A stretch of DNA of 8,961 nucleotides, taken from assembly GCA_900768625.1 (NCBI GenBank), contig CAAGDO010000066.1, forward strand, positions 1 to 8,961. The letters are read 5' to 3'. Source of the stretch: Bacteroidaceae bacterium. Lineage in GTDB: Bacteria > Bacteroidota > Bacteroidia > Bacteroidales > Bacteroidaceae. The notes below the pieces were generated by a model. It made no database searches and was not told the origin of the DNA. It saw nothing but the letters and a program-made list of their open reading frames with translations. The position numbers and the translations under genes are program-made. Within the stretch, counting starts at the first letter, position 1. The number at the start of each line of letters is the position of its first letter. Shown here one piece after another: positions 1 to 6,836 of this stretch.

Positions 1-116
1 GCGCATCTATTTCCTTCGTTCTCAGTCACATAGCCCGCTATGTTCCTTCGCCCGAAGAAAATAGCTGCATCCCGATAACGCACTTTCAATGTAAAAATAA
101 TTTCGAACACCTACTT
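1..116. repeat. Family A palindromic element, right part (cut by window start)
   Basis: This is the right-hand part of a MITE-like inverted-repeat element. It ends in GAACACCTACTT at 105-116, the reverse complement of the AAGTAGGTGTTC that starts the copies at 2914 and 8794. It holds the central hairpin module at 25-49 and then a right arm (about 50-104). Reversed, that arm matches the left arm of the 8794 copy, for example CGATAACGCACTTTCAATG against CATTGAAAGCGCGTTCTCG. Bases 1-100 are identical to 8862-8961. No coding capacity is seen. It lies 53 bases beyond the stop of the TonB receptor gene, whose transcript would run into it. Confidence 0.85.
25..49. repeat. Shared core hairpin module (family A version)
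   Basis: This 25-base module reads GTC, stem arm ACA, TAGCCCGCTA, stem arm TGT, TCCTTC. The centre folds as ACATAG/CTATGT around CCCG. The same module occurs at 6695-6719 inside an element with unrelated ends, where the stem arms are GTG and CAC. The three differing base pairs are compensatory and all other differences are transitions. Confidence 0.75.
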
Positions 117-169
117 ATTCTTGGATTTCAGATTGCTTTTATAAGCATGTGCATCATCCAATCCTTCAA
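117..169. other. Short gap after the TonB receptor gene
   Basis: These 53 bases separate the receptor stop codon from the family A element. On the minus strand there is a weak hairpin (GCTTATAAAAGC) with no following T-run. I see no convincing intrinsic terminator here, so the long palindrome beyond it is the best local candidate for ending the transcript. Confidence 0.4.
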
Positions 170-2575
170 TCAATAGCTAATTTTCAATCCCACATAGTAG
201 CTTCTAGGCAGGGAAGGTCCATAGATGTAGTTGGAATCACGGTTCCATCCTTTGTCGAAGTCCGTTTGGTAGGAATTGGTGATGTTTTGAATGCCACCAT
301 TTACTTGTAGTGTGAGATACTTGTAGATGGGGAAGTCGTAGGCCAATTTCATGTTTAACTCCATAAACTCAGGTGTATGCACCGCTTCCGGTTTTTCCAC
401 TCCCGAACCTGCTGAGTGTCCTACGAGCATGCTGCCTGTATAATTGCCCGTGATGGATGCCGTGAATCTCTTGAATGGAGTGAAAGAAGCAGTGAAGTAA
501 CCATACGTGTTTGGTGTGCGCATCATCTTCTTGTACTTCTGTTCAGGCACTTCATCGTTCCAAGCTATCGCCTTGTCATAATGGCTTTGTTGCAAGGTGA
601 TGCCAGCCTGGAGTGTAAACCATCGGGTGAACATGGCTTTTCCTTCGATGTTCAGTCCAAAAACTTTGGCCCCATAGGCGTTATAGCGTTCCTGCACCGT
701 ATTGCCTTGCGCGTCAGGTTCGTTAAGCTGGCGCAGGGCAAACACGTTGTTGAGGTCAGTGAAGAAACCTTCAATCAAAAGATTTGTCTGCACCGAGCCA
801 AACTTATGATAAAGGTCTGCCGATACGCTGAAACTGTTGGAACGTTCCTCTTTCAGATGGTCTGCCAAAACGGTGACAAGTCTTTCTCCACCCACTACAC
901 CTACGTGCAGGTCTTCGTCGAATGCCTGTGGGGCACGGAATCCGCCAGCGTAGGTGAGGCGCAGATTGACATTCTCTGTCGGGTTGAATCGCAAATTGGC
1001 GCGAGGACTGAAAATGACGTGGTCGACGAGATTGTGCTTGTCGAAACGTCCACCAAGCAGAAAACTCCATTGATCGTTTTTCCATTCGTTCTGGAAGAAA
1101 AAGCTACCAATGTTCACGTCTTGATTGAAGTGGCGGTCGTAACCAAGAATGACATCTTTCAAGCCATCATGGTTGTACTCTGCGCCAAGTGTGAGGTCAG
1201 ACGGCATGAAGAGCAATTTGTCGAAGTTATGAACATACTGCGTTCCTGCCACGTAAGTGAAGTTGTGGGTCGTGCCGTAAGCCTTTTCAGCTGTCTCTTT
1301 GTCTTCCTCTGTACCCTCTCCGATGCCGCCATAGTAGCTTTTGCGAGCGGTGGTTTGGAAGGAAAAATAAGTGGAGAGACGGTTCTTTTCGTTAGGAGCA
1401 AAGTAGTCGAATGTGAGTCCGCCGCCTTGAATGTTGTGTTCCACCTGTTCTGCGATGTTGGCTTCGTGAGGAGCCTGGTTGAGGTTGTTGCCGCCACGGC
1501 GAAATTCCTGGATGCCGTGGTATTGGAGACTCAATTTCATGTATGGACTCAGACGGAGATAAGAGCTGAGGCCAAACGTCTGGTTTTGCAGTTTGGGCAG
1601 TTCCGTATACCCATCGCCATCATAGTCGAAGCCCTGTCGGTTTCGGGACTGTCCGTAGGCATAGATGCCAGCCTTGTTGTCGTCGGTAACTAGCGAAACG
1701 TTACCCGTGGTCACGTTGTCGAAGCTATTGGAGCCTCCCATTGACATGAAGGTGTGACCAAAGGAAGCCGAGTTGCGGATAGGCTCCTTGGTGATGATGT
1801 TGATCGTTCCGCCGATGGCTGACGCACCGAAGAGTGCGGAACCTCCGCCTCTGACCACCTCCACACGGTCAATCATGTTGGTAGGGATTTGTTCCAAGCC
1901 GTACACACCGTTGAGCGAAGAGAAAATGGGACGTGAATCGACCAAAATCTGAGAGTAGTGGCCGTCGAGTCCGTTGATTCTCACTTGAGTGAATCCACAA
2001 TTCTGGCAATTGTCTTCTGTGCGCACTCCAGGCTGGAAGTTGAGTCCTTGCGCCAGACAGGTGCTTTGGGTGATGTCGAACACTTTCCCCGTGATCACGT
2101 TTACCAGATTTGGAGCCAATCGTCTTGCTGTTTCGTTACGGTTGGCTGAAACCACCACCTCGTCAAGAGCGACATCGTCGGCCTCGAGGGAGAAGTTCAG
2201 TTCCTGGGTGATGTCATGCTTTATGGTCACGCTTTTCTCTTCTGTCTTGTATCCGAAGAATTTCACCACAATGGTGAATGTGCCTTCCGGTAAGTTCTTC
2301 AGGAAGTAATGTCCCGTGTTGTCGGTCGTAGTGGAAATGGTCGTACCTTTGAGCAGTATGGTCACGTAGGGCATGTGTTCGCCCGTCGTCTTGCTGACCA
2401 CGTGTCCATAGACATTGGCATCAGTGCTCTTGACGGGGTTTCCCGCGGCGGCGCTTATGGTGCTTGTCTTTTCTTTGTTATCCTTTACAACGCTTCTTAT
2501 TTCGGCTGCTTGAGCCACAAATGAGACTGTCAATGCCACGATAAGGAGCATCAACTGACGAATCTTTGATTTCAT
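170..2575 (-). CDS. TonB-dependent outer-membrane receptor
   Basis: An 801-residue outer-membrane active transporter. Residues 1-23 are a signal peptide ending AQA. Residues 55-130 form a CarboxypepD_reg-like beta-sandwich typical of Bacteroidetes receptors. A TonB-box-like DEVVVSA lies at 138-144. The plug, about 150-255, includes the conserved VRGGGSALFGASAIGGTINIIT. The rest is the beta-barrel, ending in an aromatic residue (ISY). The plug has Cys173 and a C-x2-C pair (Cys190, Cys193). A barrel motif FRAPQAFDEDL sits at 536-546, reminiscent of the FRAP box of haem and siderophore receptors. There is no SusD partner, so it is of the siderophore/cobalamin/metal type, not a glycan SusC. The small His/Cys-rich membrane protein upstream favours a metal or metal-complex substrate, which is inference. 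The start is the ATG that directly precedes the signal peptide. The gene is bracketed by family A repeats at 1-116 and 2914-3028. Confidence 0.93.
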   Translation of the reverse strand: MKSKIRQLMLLIVALTVSFVAQAAEIRSVVKDNKEKTSTISAAAGNPVKSTDANVYGHVVSKTTGEHMPYVTILLKGTTISTTTDNTGHYFLKNLPEGTFTIVVKFFGYKTEEKSVTIKHDITQELNFSLEADDVALDEVVVSANRNETARRLAPNLVNVITGKVFDITQSTCLAQGLNFQPGVRTEDNCQNCGFTQVRINGLDGHYSQILVDSRPIFSSLNGVYGLEQIPTNMIDRVEVVRGGGSALFGASAIGGTINIITKEPIRNSASFGHTFMSMGGSNSFDNVTTGNVSLVTDDNKAGIYAYGQSRNRQGFDYDGDGYTELPKLQNQTFGLSSYLRLSPYMKLSLQYHGIQEFRRGGNNLNQAPHEANIAEQVEHNIQGGGLTFDYFAPNEKNRLSTYFSFQTTARKSYYGGIGEGTEEDKETAEKAYGTTHNFTYVAGTQYVHNFDKLLFMPSDLTLGAEYNHDGLKDVILGYDRHFNQDVNIGSFFFQNEWKNDQWSFLLGGRFDKHNLVDHVIFSPRANLRFNPTENVNLRLTYAGGFRAPQAFDEDLHVGVVGGERLVTVLADHLKEERSNSFSVSADLYHKFGSVQTNLLIEGFFTDLNNVFALRQLNEPDAQGNTVQERYNAYGAKVFGLNIEGKAMFTRWFTLQAGITLQQSHYDKAIAWNDEVPEQKYKKMMRTPNTYGYFTASFTPFKRFTASITGNYTGSMLVGHSAGSGVEKPEAVHTPEFMELNMKLAYDFPIYKYLTLQVNGGIQNITNSYQTDFDKGWNRDSNYIYGPSLPRSYYVGLKISY

Positions 2576-2913
2576 TTTGCTTTTGATTCTTTGTTAATTA
2601 TGAATGGTTGTGGGCTGTATCTTTAAATCTTTGTAGCGATGACTTTCGTTAACCACTGCTTTCTTTCGGGGAACACACTGTCTTTTGTCATCCGCTTGAA
2701 GCCATCTTCCAGGCTTTAATCCTCGCTGAATCTCAGGAGGAGGATAAGCGCCGAGGTTGCTGACGCATGCACATGACTAAAGGGGACGAGAATAGAAAGT
2801 CAGACAAGTGCTAACTCCTTACTTCTCATCATTGATCATTGAAAGTCACTTGGCCTTCAGTCCTGTTGCCCTTGAAAGCCAAATCAATCTCTAAAAAATA
2901 CCACAAAGATTAT
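2576..2913 (-). other. Long untranslated gap or leader upstream of the TonB receptor
   Basis: These 338 bases hold no gene I can support. They separate the receptor ATG from the family A repeat. On the minus strand there are several short possible stems, for example CTGA/TCAG near 2730. I compared the region by eye with cobalamin, TPP, SAM and FMN riboswitch consensus boxes and found no match. The nearest promoter-like string is AATCTTTG at 2905-2912, one base off TAnnTTTG. It may be a regulated 5' leader, or the remains of sequence split from the upstream gene by the repeat. Confidence 0.4.
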
Positions 2914-3028
2914 AAGTAGGTGTTCAAAATTATTTTATACTTTCTATCAGCAGGTGCTATTCCCACATTGAAAGCACGTTCTCGGGATGCAGCTGTTTCA
3001 ATGTAAAACTCATTTAGAACACCTACTT
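2914..3028. repeat. Family A palindromic element, short form lacking the core
   Basis: A complete 115-base copy bounded by AAGTAGGTGTTC (2914-2925) and GAACACCTACTT (3017-3028), a perfect 12-base terminal inverted repeat. The left arm follows the 8794 copy closely, including AGCAGGTGCTATT and ACATTGAAAGC. It then jumps from CGGGATGCAGCT straight to CAATGTAAAA of the right arm. The core hairpin and the inner right arm are therefore deleted. Its CGGGATGCAGCT is the exact complement of the right arm of the long copy, which suggests the arms were once more perfectly paired. No clear target-site duplication is visible. Confidence 0.85.
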
Positions 3029-3381
3029 AAGACGGGCGGAGCACGAGTGGAATAAATGCTGCCTTCCGGGGTTTTGACAAACGGACAAACCGCATAGAAG
3101 ACAACATGAGCGATAGCTACGAATGTAGCTATCCTTACGATGGTAGGCACCACGTAGGGCATGTTGTACAACTGGCAGAGCGCGCAATCGTGATAGAAAA
3201 TGCCTGTCGCAGTGAGATGTCCATCGTGATGGATGTGATGTGCACAATCGTAGCAATAGGGGGATGCAGCAACGCCTTCCGCCTCCGAGTGGTGGTGGAA
3301 GGTTATGGCAAGCATCATTGGCAAATAAACCAATATCAGCAACCATGCAAACCTTAGTCTTCTATTGTTAAGATTTCGCAT
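3010..3381 (-). CDS. Small His/Cys-rich two-helix membrane protein
   Basis: A 123-residue protein. Residues 11-28 form a hydrophobic helix (signal anchor or uncleaved signal), followed by HHH at 29-31. A Cys/His-rich central segment carries Cys43-x2-Cys46, histidines at 48, 49, 51, 52 and 55, and His64-Asp-Cys66-x2-Cys69. A second helix spans about 79-99. Short proteins of this shape beside TonB-dependent receptors are common in Bacteroidetes, and the layout recalls DUF2946-type proteins seen in copper-associated loci. I have not confirmed family membership. The Cys and His residues would suit metal binding at the inner membrane or periplasm. The final residues SRCSK and the TGA stop are encoded by the right end of the family A repeat, so the native C-terminus was probably altered by insertion. 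The start is the ATG about 70 bases below the TACCTTTG box. No enzymatic role is proposed. Confidence 0.72.
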   Translation of the reverse strand: MRNLNNRRLRFAWLLILVYLPMMLAITFHHHSEAEGVAASPYCYDCAHHIHHDGHLTATGIFYHDCALCQLYNMPYVVPTIVRIATFVAIAHVVFYAVCPFVKTPEGSIYSTRAPPVLSRCSK

Positions 3382-3458
3382 TTATCCTAAAGGCTCTAAT
3401 TATGCTTTCACTAGTTTAGTTTGGGAACAGAGAATCTCGTCTCTTTTTCAAATTGCTG

Positions 3459-3466
3459 CAAAGGTA
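3459..3466 (-). promoter_or_regulatory. Bacteroidetes-type -7 box upstream of the small membrane protein gene
   Basis: The minus strand reads TACCTTTG followed by CAGC, an exact match to the Bacteroidetes -7 consensus TAnnTTTG. About 20 bases upstream is a T-rich TTTC in place of the usual TTTG at -33. Transcription would start near 3452, giving a leader of about 70 bases before the ATG at 3381. This is the best promoter in the window and probably drives the small protein and perhaps the TonB receptor. Confidence 0.6.
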
Positions 3467-3646
3467 ATGCTTTATGTGATCAATGGAAAGGCTTTTTTTG
3501 AAAATTAAGTCAAAATAATAATGCCTAACATGGAAATTTTGAAATGACGTGATGTGGTTGACGCATCAGATTTTCAATTTTCTTTACTGCGGTATCCGTG
3601 CCGTATGTATGGTCAATCATGTTGGTTTTTAGAATTTTGTGCAAAA

Positions 3647-3735
3647 AATCCCGTGCCATCCGTTCGCCGCTTCCAGCTGCGTTGTCCTGTTGTCAAGGGC
3701 GAAGCCGGAAATCAGCAAATGAATGGCACGGGATT
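3647..3735 (-). terminator. Intrinsic terminator of the fucose operon, with a large structured loop
   Basis: A perfect 13-base inverted repeat, AATCCCGTGCCAT (3647-3659) and ATGGCACGGGATT (3723-3735), extends by two further pairs on the minus strand, one a G-U. Read on the minus strand the second arm runs into a TTTTTT tract at about 3643-3648, as expected of a rho-independent terminator. It starts 24 bases past the fucP stop codon. The roughly 63-base loop is unusually long and contains a nested TTCGCC/GGCGAA stem. The plus strand lacks a comparable T-run, so the signal is directional. Confidence 0.72.
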
Positions 3736-3758
3736 CTTATGTGTCGGTCGTTATGGGA

Positions 3759-5090
3759 TTATCCTGCCAAGCGTCCGGCATGGCGGAGCATCGTGCGTCG
3801 GCCATAGATGGCGATGACGATGAAGCAGATGAAGGGGAGTCCGAACGAGAGGTTGACTGCGGGGAAGTCCATGACGGTACCCAGGTCGATGATGGAAGCT
3901 TGGAGCGGGGGAAGAACGCTACCGCCCAAAATGGCCATGATCAGACCCGCTGCGCCAAACTTGGCGTCGTCGCCCAGGCGGCTTAGGGCAATACCGTAGA
4001 TCGTGGGGAACATCAGCGACATGCAGGCACTCACGGCCACCAGGCAGTAGAGGCCCCACACGTTTTGCAATCCGATGACGCCCAACGTGAAGCATCCGCC
4101 AGCGATGGCGAGCAACATCAGCAATTGGCCTGCCTCGAGATAGCGCAGGATGAAGGTGCAGATGAAACGGCTGCAGCAGAAGATGACCATCGCCACGATG
4201 TTGTACTTCTGCGAAAGAACTTCAGCTGCCTGTTCCGTCATGCCCTCAGCCATGAAGATGCGTGTGCCATACTGGATGATGAAGGTCCAGCACATGATCT
4301 GCACACCCACATAGAAGAACTGGGCGATCACGCCTTCCCTATAGTGCGGCAAGCGGAAAATGCGGCGTAGCGTGGGGAAAAAGTCGATGCGGTGGCTGTC
4401 CTTCTCGCCGTTCTTCGGCATACGGGCAAAGAGAATGACGAGGAACATGGCCAAAATGACCAGTCCGATCACGAGGTAGGGAGCAATCAACACGGAAAGG
4501 TCGGCTTCCTTGATCACCTCAAATTCCTCCTGCGTCAGTTCAGCGCGTCCTGCCGTGTCGAGCGGATGGAGGCGGGCCTGGATGAAGTTCATGGCCACAA
4601 ACATGCCGAGCAGAGACCCCATCGGGTTGAACGACTGGGCAAGGTTGAGGCGTCGTGTCGCCGTTTCTTCCGTACCCATCGAGAGGATGTAGGGGTTGCA
4701 CGACGTTTCGAGGAACGACAATCCGCAAGTGAGGATGAAGTAGGCCAGCAAGAAGGGATAGTACTCACCCGTCATCTTTGCTGGGAAGAAGAGAAAGGCA
4801 CCCACCGCATACATTCCCAAGCCGAGCAACACGCCCGCCTTATAGGAAAAGCGACGGATGAAGATGGCAGCGGGGAATGCCATGGCGAAGTAGCCGCCGT
4901 AGAAGGCCACCTGCACCAAGGCGCCGTCGGTGGCCGACATGCGGAAAATCTTGGAAAAGGCCTTCACCATGGGGTTGGTGATGTCGTTGGCAAAGCCCCA
5001 AAGGGCAAAGCAGAACGTGATGAGGATGAAAGGCACGACATAGCTCACGCCGTCCTTCCACAGAATTTTTTCGTTTTTCGATTGACTCAT
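3759..5090 (-). CDS. fucP: L-fucose:H+ symporter (MFS)
   Basis: An inner-membrane major facilitator sugar:proton symporter of 443 residues from the ATG at 5090 (E. coli FucP has 438). FucP-family hallmarks are visible: WGFAND near residue 35, with an Asp in the region of the proton-coupling Asp46 of E. coli FucP; SFLETSCNPY with Glu128 matching Glu135; FSYKAG; and LNLAQSFNPMG after the fifth helix. Many hydrophobic helices follow, ending in a basic tail. An in-frame ATG at 5135 would add 15 residues, but that codon lies inside the palindromic repeat at 5118-5153 and the added peptide is not family-like. I prefer 5090, where MSQSKNEK leads into the first helix. It is the last gene of the operon, 69 bases after the kinase stop. 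A related GluP-type glucose/galactose transporter is possible on sequence alone; the neighbours favour fucose. Confidence 0.87.
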   Translation of the reverse strand: MSQSKNEKILWKDGVSYVVPFILITFCFALWGFANDITNPMVKAFSKIFRMSATDGALVQVAFYGGYFAMAFPAAIFIRRFSYKAGVLLGLGMYAVGAFLFFPAKMTGEYYPFLLAYFILTCGLSFLETSCNPYILSMGTEETATRRLNLAQSFNPMGSLLGMFVAMNFIQARLHPLDTAGRAELTQEEFEVIKEADLSVLIAPYLVIGLVILAMFLVILFARMPKNGEKDSHRIDFFPTLRRIFRLPHYREGVIAQFFYVGVQIMCWTFIIQYGTRIFMAEGMTEQAAEVLSQKYNIVAMVIFCCSRFICTFILRYLEAGQLLMLLAIAGGCFTLGVIGLQNVWGLYCLVAVSACMSLMFPTIYGIALSRLGDDAKFGAAGLIMAILGGSVLPPLQASIIDLGTVMDFPAVNLSFGLPFICFIVIAIYGRRTMLRHAGRLAG

Positions 5091-5117
5091 GGTTTGATTT
5101 TTCTGTAGGGTGTGGGT

Positions 5118-5153
5118 GAAGTCGTCTAAAATCATAAAAATTCAGACGACTTC
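5118..5153. repeat. Family B palindromic element, minimal form
   Basis: This 36-base palindrome has GAAGTCGTCT (5118-5127) and AGACGACTTC (5144-5153) as a perfect 10-base inverted repeat around a 16-base centre. The right half, TCATAAAAATTCAGACGACTTC in two parts, matches the right end of the 6594-6786 copy with one change. The following AGTGT is also shared with that copy. It fills most of the gap between the kinase stop (5160) and the fucP start (5090), so any co-transcript would carry it as a hairpin. There is no T-run suitable for termination on the minus strand. Confidence 0.8.
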
Positions 5154-5159
5154 AGTGTG

Positions 5160-6551
5160 TTATCTGCTCTCGCGTACGACGCGGCGCAATTCGGTCATAT
5201 CCTTGATTTCGCCTTTACCCATGGCCTGTACCAGGATGTTGCCCATGGCCGTCGCTTCAACGGGACCGGCCACAACGGGAATCTGGAGAGCCTTTGCTGT
5301 CAGCTGATTCAGCAGCTGGTTCTGTGAACCGCCACCGATGATGTGGAGCACCTTGATGGGTTCGGGCAGCAGTTCGTTGAGTGAACGGGCGGCTTCCGCA
5401 TAGCGCTGTGCCAGCGACTGCAACACGATTCTGACCACCTCTGCCTTGTTTTTCGGCTGCTGGAGCTGACGTTTGCGGCAATAGTCGATGATGGCCTGCT
5501 GCATGCTGCGCGGGTTCTGGAACGCTTCATCGTCCACGCAAATCATCGAGTCGATGCGCGCCGCTTCTGCGCGGGGCAGAATCACGTCGAAAGCCTGTTC
5601 CTCTCCGTGTTCCTTCCATTCCGCCATGAGGCGCTGCATGATCCAAAGTCCGGTGATGTTTTGCAGGAAAGTGATGCGGTTACCCGCACCGCCCTCGTTG
5701 GTGAACCCACCCTTGCGGGCCTCTTCCGTGAGCACCGGTTCGGGGAGTTCCACGCCGAAAAGCGACCAAGTGCCCGAACTGAGGAAAGCCACAGGCTGTT
5801 CGTCCTCTTCTGCCGGTACGGCAGCCACGGCGCTCGCTGTGTCGTGGGAGCCCACGGCGATGATGTCCACTTCGTCCAGCCCCGTCTCCTCGGCCACTTC
5901 GGGGAGCAGCTTGCCAATCACTTCGCCCGGCTTCACGATGCGTCCGAAGAGTCGGCGCGGGAGTCCCATATGGTCGATGGTTGCCCAGTCCCAATCCTGT
6001 TTCTTGGCATCAAGCAGTTCGGAGGTAGAGGCAATGGTGTATTCGTTGCACACTTCGCCCGTGAGGAAATAACTGAACAGGTCGGGCATGAAGAGCAGGT
6101 GCTCCGCCACTTCGAGCTGCGGGCTTTCCACCCATTTCATGCTCATCAGCTGGAAGATCGTGTTGATCTCCATCACCTGTGTGCCGTTCACGGCATAGTG
6201 GGCCTCTGGACTAACTTCCTCGAAGAATTCTTCGGGCAGTCCGCTGGTGCGTTCGTCGCGATAGCAGACGGGATTGCCGAGCAAGTCACCGTTGCGGTCA
6301 ATCAGGCCGAAATCCACGCCCCAAGTGTCGATGCCGATGCCGGCCACCTTCAGGCCGCGCGATGCCGCTTTCTTCAAGCCCTTTTTCAGCTCGGAAAACA
6401 AGGCTGGGAAATCCCAGTAGAGATGATTGCCCAATCTCACCTGATGATTGGGAAAGCGATGGATTTCCTCCATCTTGAGTCGGCCGTCGGTCAGCGTACC
6501 CGCAATCACGCGGCCACTTCCTGCGCCGAAATCTATTGCTAAATAGGTCAT
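5160..6551 (-). CDS. fucK: L-fuculokinase, RhaB-type FGGY carbohydrate kinase
   Basis: A cytoplasmic ATP-dependent sugar kinase of 463 residues, by context phosphorylating L-fuculose to L-fuculose-1-phosphate. The fold is the ASKHA/FGGY type. AIDFGAGSGR at 5-14 is the first phosphate loop. GIGIDTWGVDFG at 71-82 and GSHDTASAV at 234-242 hold the sugar-binding and catalytic-base positions; Asp237 matches the rhamnulokinase base. SSGTWSLFG at 258-266, NITGLW near 298-303, and IIGGGSQNQLLNQ with AGPVEATAMGN (404-438) form the C-terminal nucleotide side. By eye it is far closer to E. coli RhaB (489 residues) than to E. coli FucK. Fucose is assigned from fucA, fucO and fucP around it; rhamnulokinase activity is the alternative. 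A 355-base gap with a family B repeat and a hairpin separates it from fucA. Confidence 0.82.
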   Translation of the reverse strand: MTYLAIDFGAGSGRVIAGTLTDGRLKMEEIHRFPNHQVRLGNHLYWDFPALFSELKKGLKKAASRGLKVAGIGIDTWGVDFGLIDRNGDLLGNPVCYRDERTSGLPEEFFEEVSPEAHYAVNGTQVMEINTIFQLMSMKWVESPQLEVAEHLLFMPDLFSYFLTGEVCNEYTIASTSELLDAKKQDWDWATIDHMGLPRRLFGRIVKPGEVIGKLLPEVAEETGLDEVDIIAVGSHDTASAVAAVPAEEDEQPVAFLSSGTWSLFGVELPEPVLTEEARKGGFTNEGGAGNRITFLQNITGLWIMQRLMAEWKEHGEEQAFDVILPRAEAARIDSMICVDDEAFQNPRSMQQAIIDYCRKRQLQQPKNKAEVVRIVLQSLAQRYAEAARSLNELLPEPIKVLHIIGGGSQNQLLNQLTAKALQIPVVAGPVEATAMGNILVQAMGKGEIKDMTELRRVVRESR

Positions 6552-6593
6552 AAAATATGAAGAGTCAGATGTGTGATGGTTAGTGAAAACAGT

Positions 6594-6786
6594 GAAGTCG
6601 TCTAAACTTTTCTGACGAAGGTTTGATTTAGAGTATTATCTCTTCTAAATTCAATCTTCACCTTTCTTTTTGGCCGTTTTTTGCCCTTTCATCGGTCGTG
6701 TAGCTCGCTACACTCCCTCTTCAAGGCCCAAAAATGCCTCAAAAATAAAGGCAAATCTTGAATTTCATAAAAGTTCAGACGACTTC
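6594..6786. repeat. Family B palindromic element, long form with core
   Basis: A 193-base element bounded by GAAGTCGTCT (6594-6603) and AGACGACTTC (6777-6786). With flanking bases the match extends imperfectly to about 15 (ACAGTGAAG against ACACTGAAG). The reverse of the right arm follows the left arm for most of its length: AAACTTTT against GAACTTTT, AAATTCAATCTT against AAATTCAAGATT, CCTTTCTTTTT against CCTTTATTTTT. The left arm has an extra insert of about 30 bases near 6613-6650. The central module is at 6695-6719. It lies between fucA and the kinase gene on their presumed common transcript. No coding capacity is seen. Confidence 0.85.
6695..6719. repeat. Shared core hairpin module (family B version)
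   Basis: It reads GTC, stem arm GTG, TAGCTCGCTA, stem arm CAC, TCCCTC. It aligns without gaps to 25-49 and 8886-8910, with 17 of 25 identical and every difference a transition. The stem GTGTAG/CTACAC replaces ACATAG/CTATGT through three paired changes, which is the pattern expected when a hairpin is kept by selection. Confidence 0.75.
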
Positions 6787-6836
6787 AGTGTATTCTCCAT
6801 GAAGTTCTGTATTTTTTCCGTTCCGTTTCGGAAACG

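Noticed and set aside
416..1693. Long open frame on the plus strand (425 codons)
   Set aside because: It is antisense to the TonB receptor gene, its product shows no domain or signal I recognise, and the minus-strand protein is clearly a real receptor.
2576..2913. Cobalamin or other known riboswitch before the TonB receptor
   Set aside because: None of the conserved boxes of the cobalamin, TPP, SAM or FMN classes could be found by eye on the minus strand.
1..3028. TonB receptor gene as a composite transposon between two family A elements
   Set aside because: The elements encode no transposase, one is an internally deleted form, and no target-site duplication is visible. Independent insertions explain the bracketing more simply.
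4392..5108. Plus-strand open frame opposite fucP (238 codons)
   Set aside because: It is highly charged low-complexity translation antisense to a clear membrane transporter, with no supporting features.
5091..5135. N-terminal extension of FucP from an ATG at 5135
   Set aside because: The upstream codons lie within or next to the family B palindrome and encode a peptide unlike FucP N-termini. The ATG at 5090 gives a normal family length.
5607..6542. Long open frame on the plus strand opposite the kinase gene
   Set aside because: It is an antisense shadow caused by the GC-rich codon use of the kinase gene. The product is rich in His and Gly, with no recognisable fold or start context.
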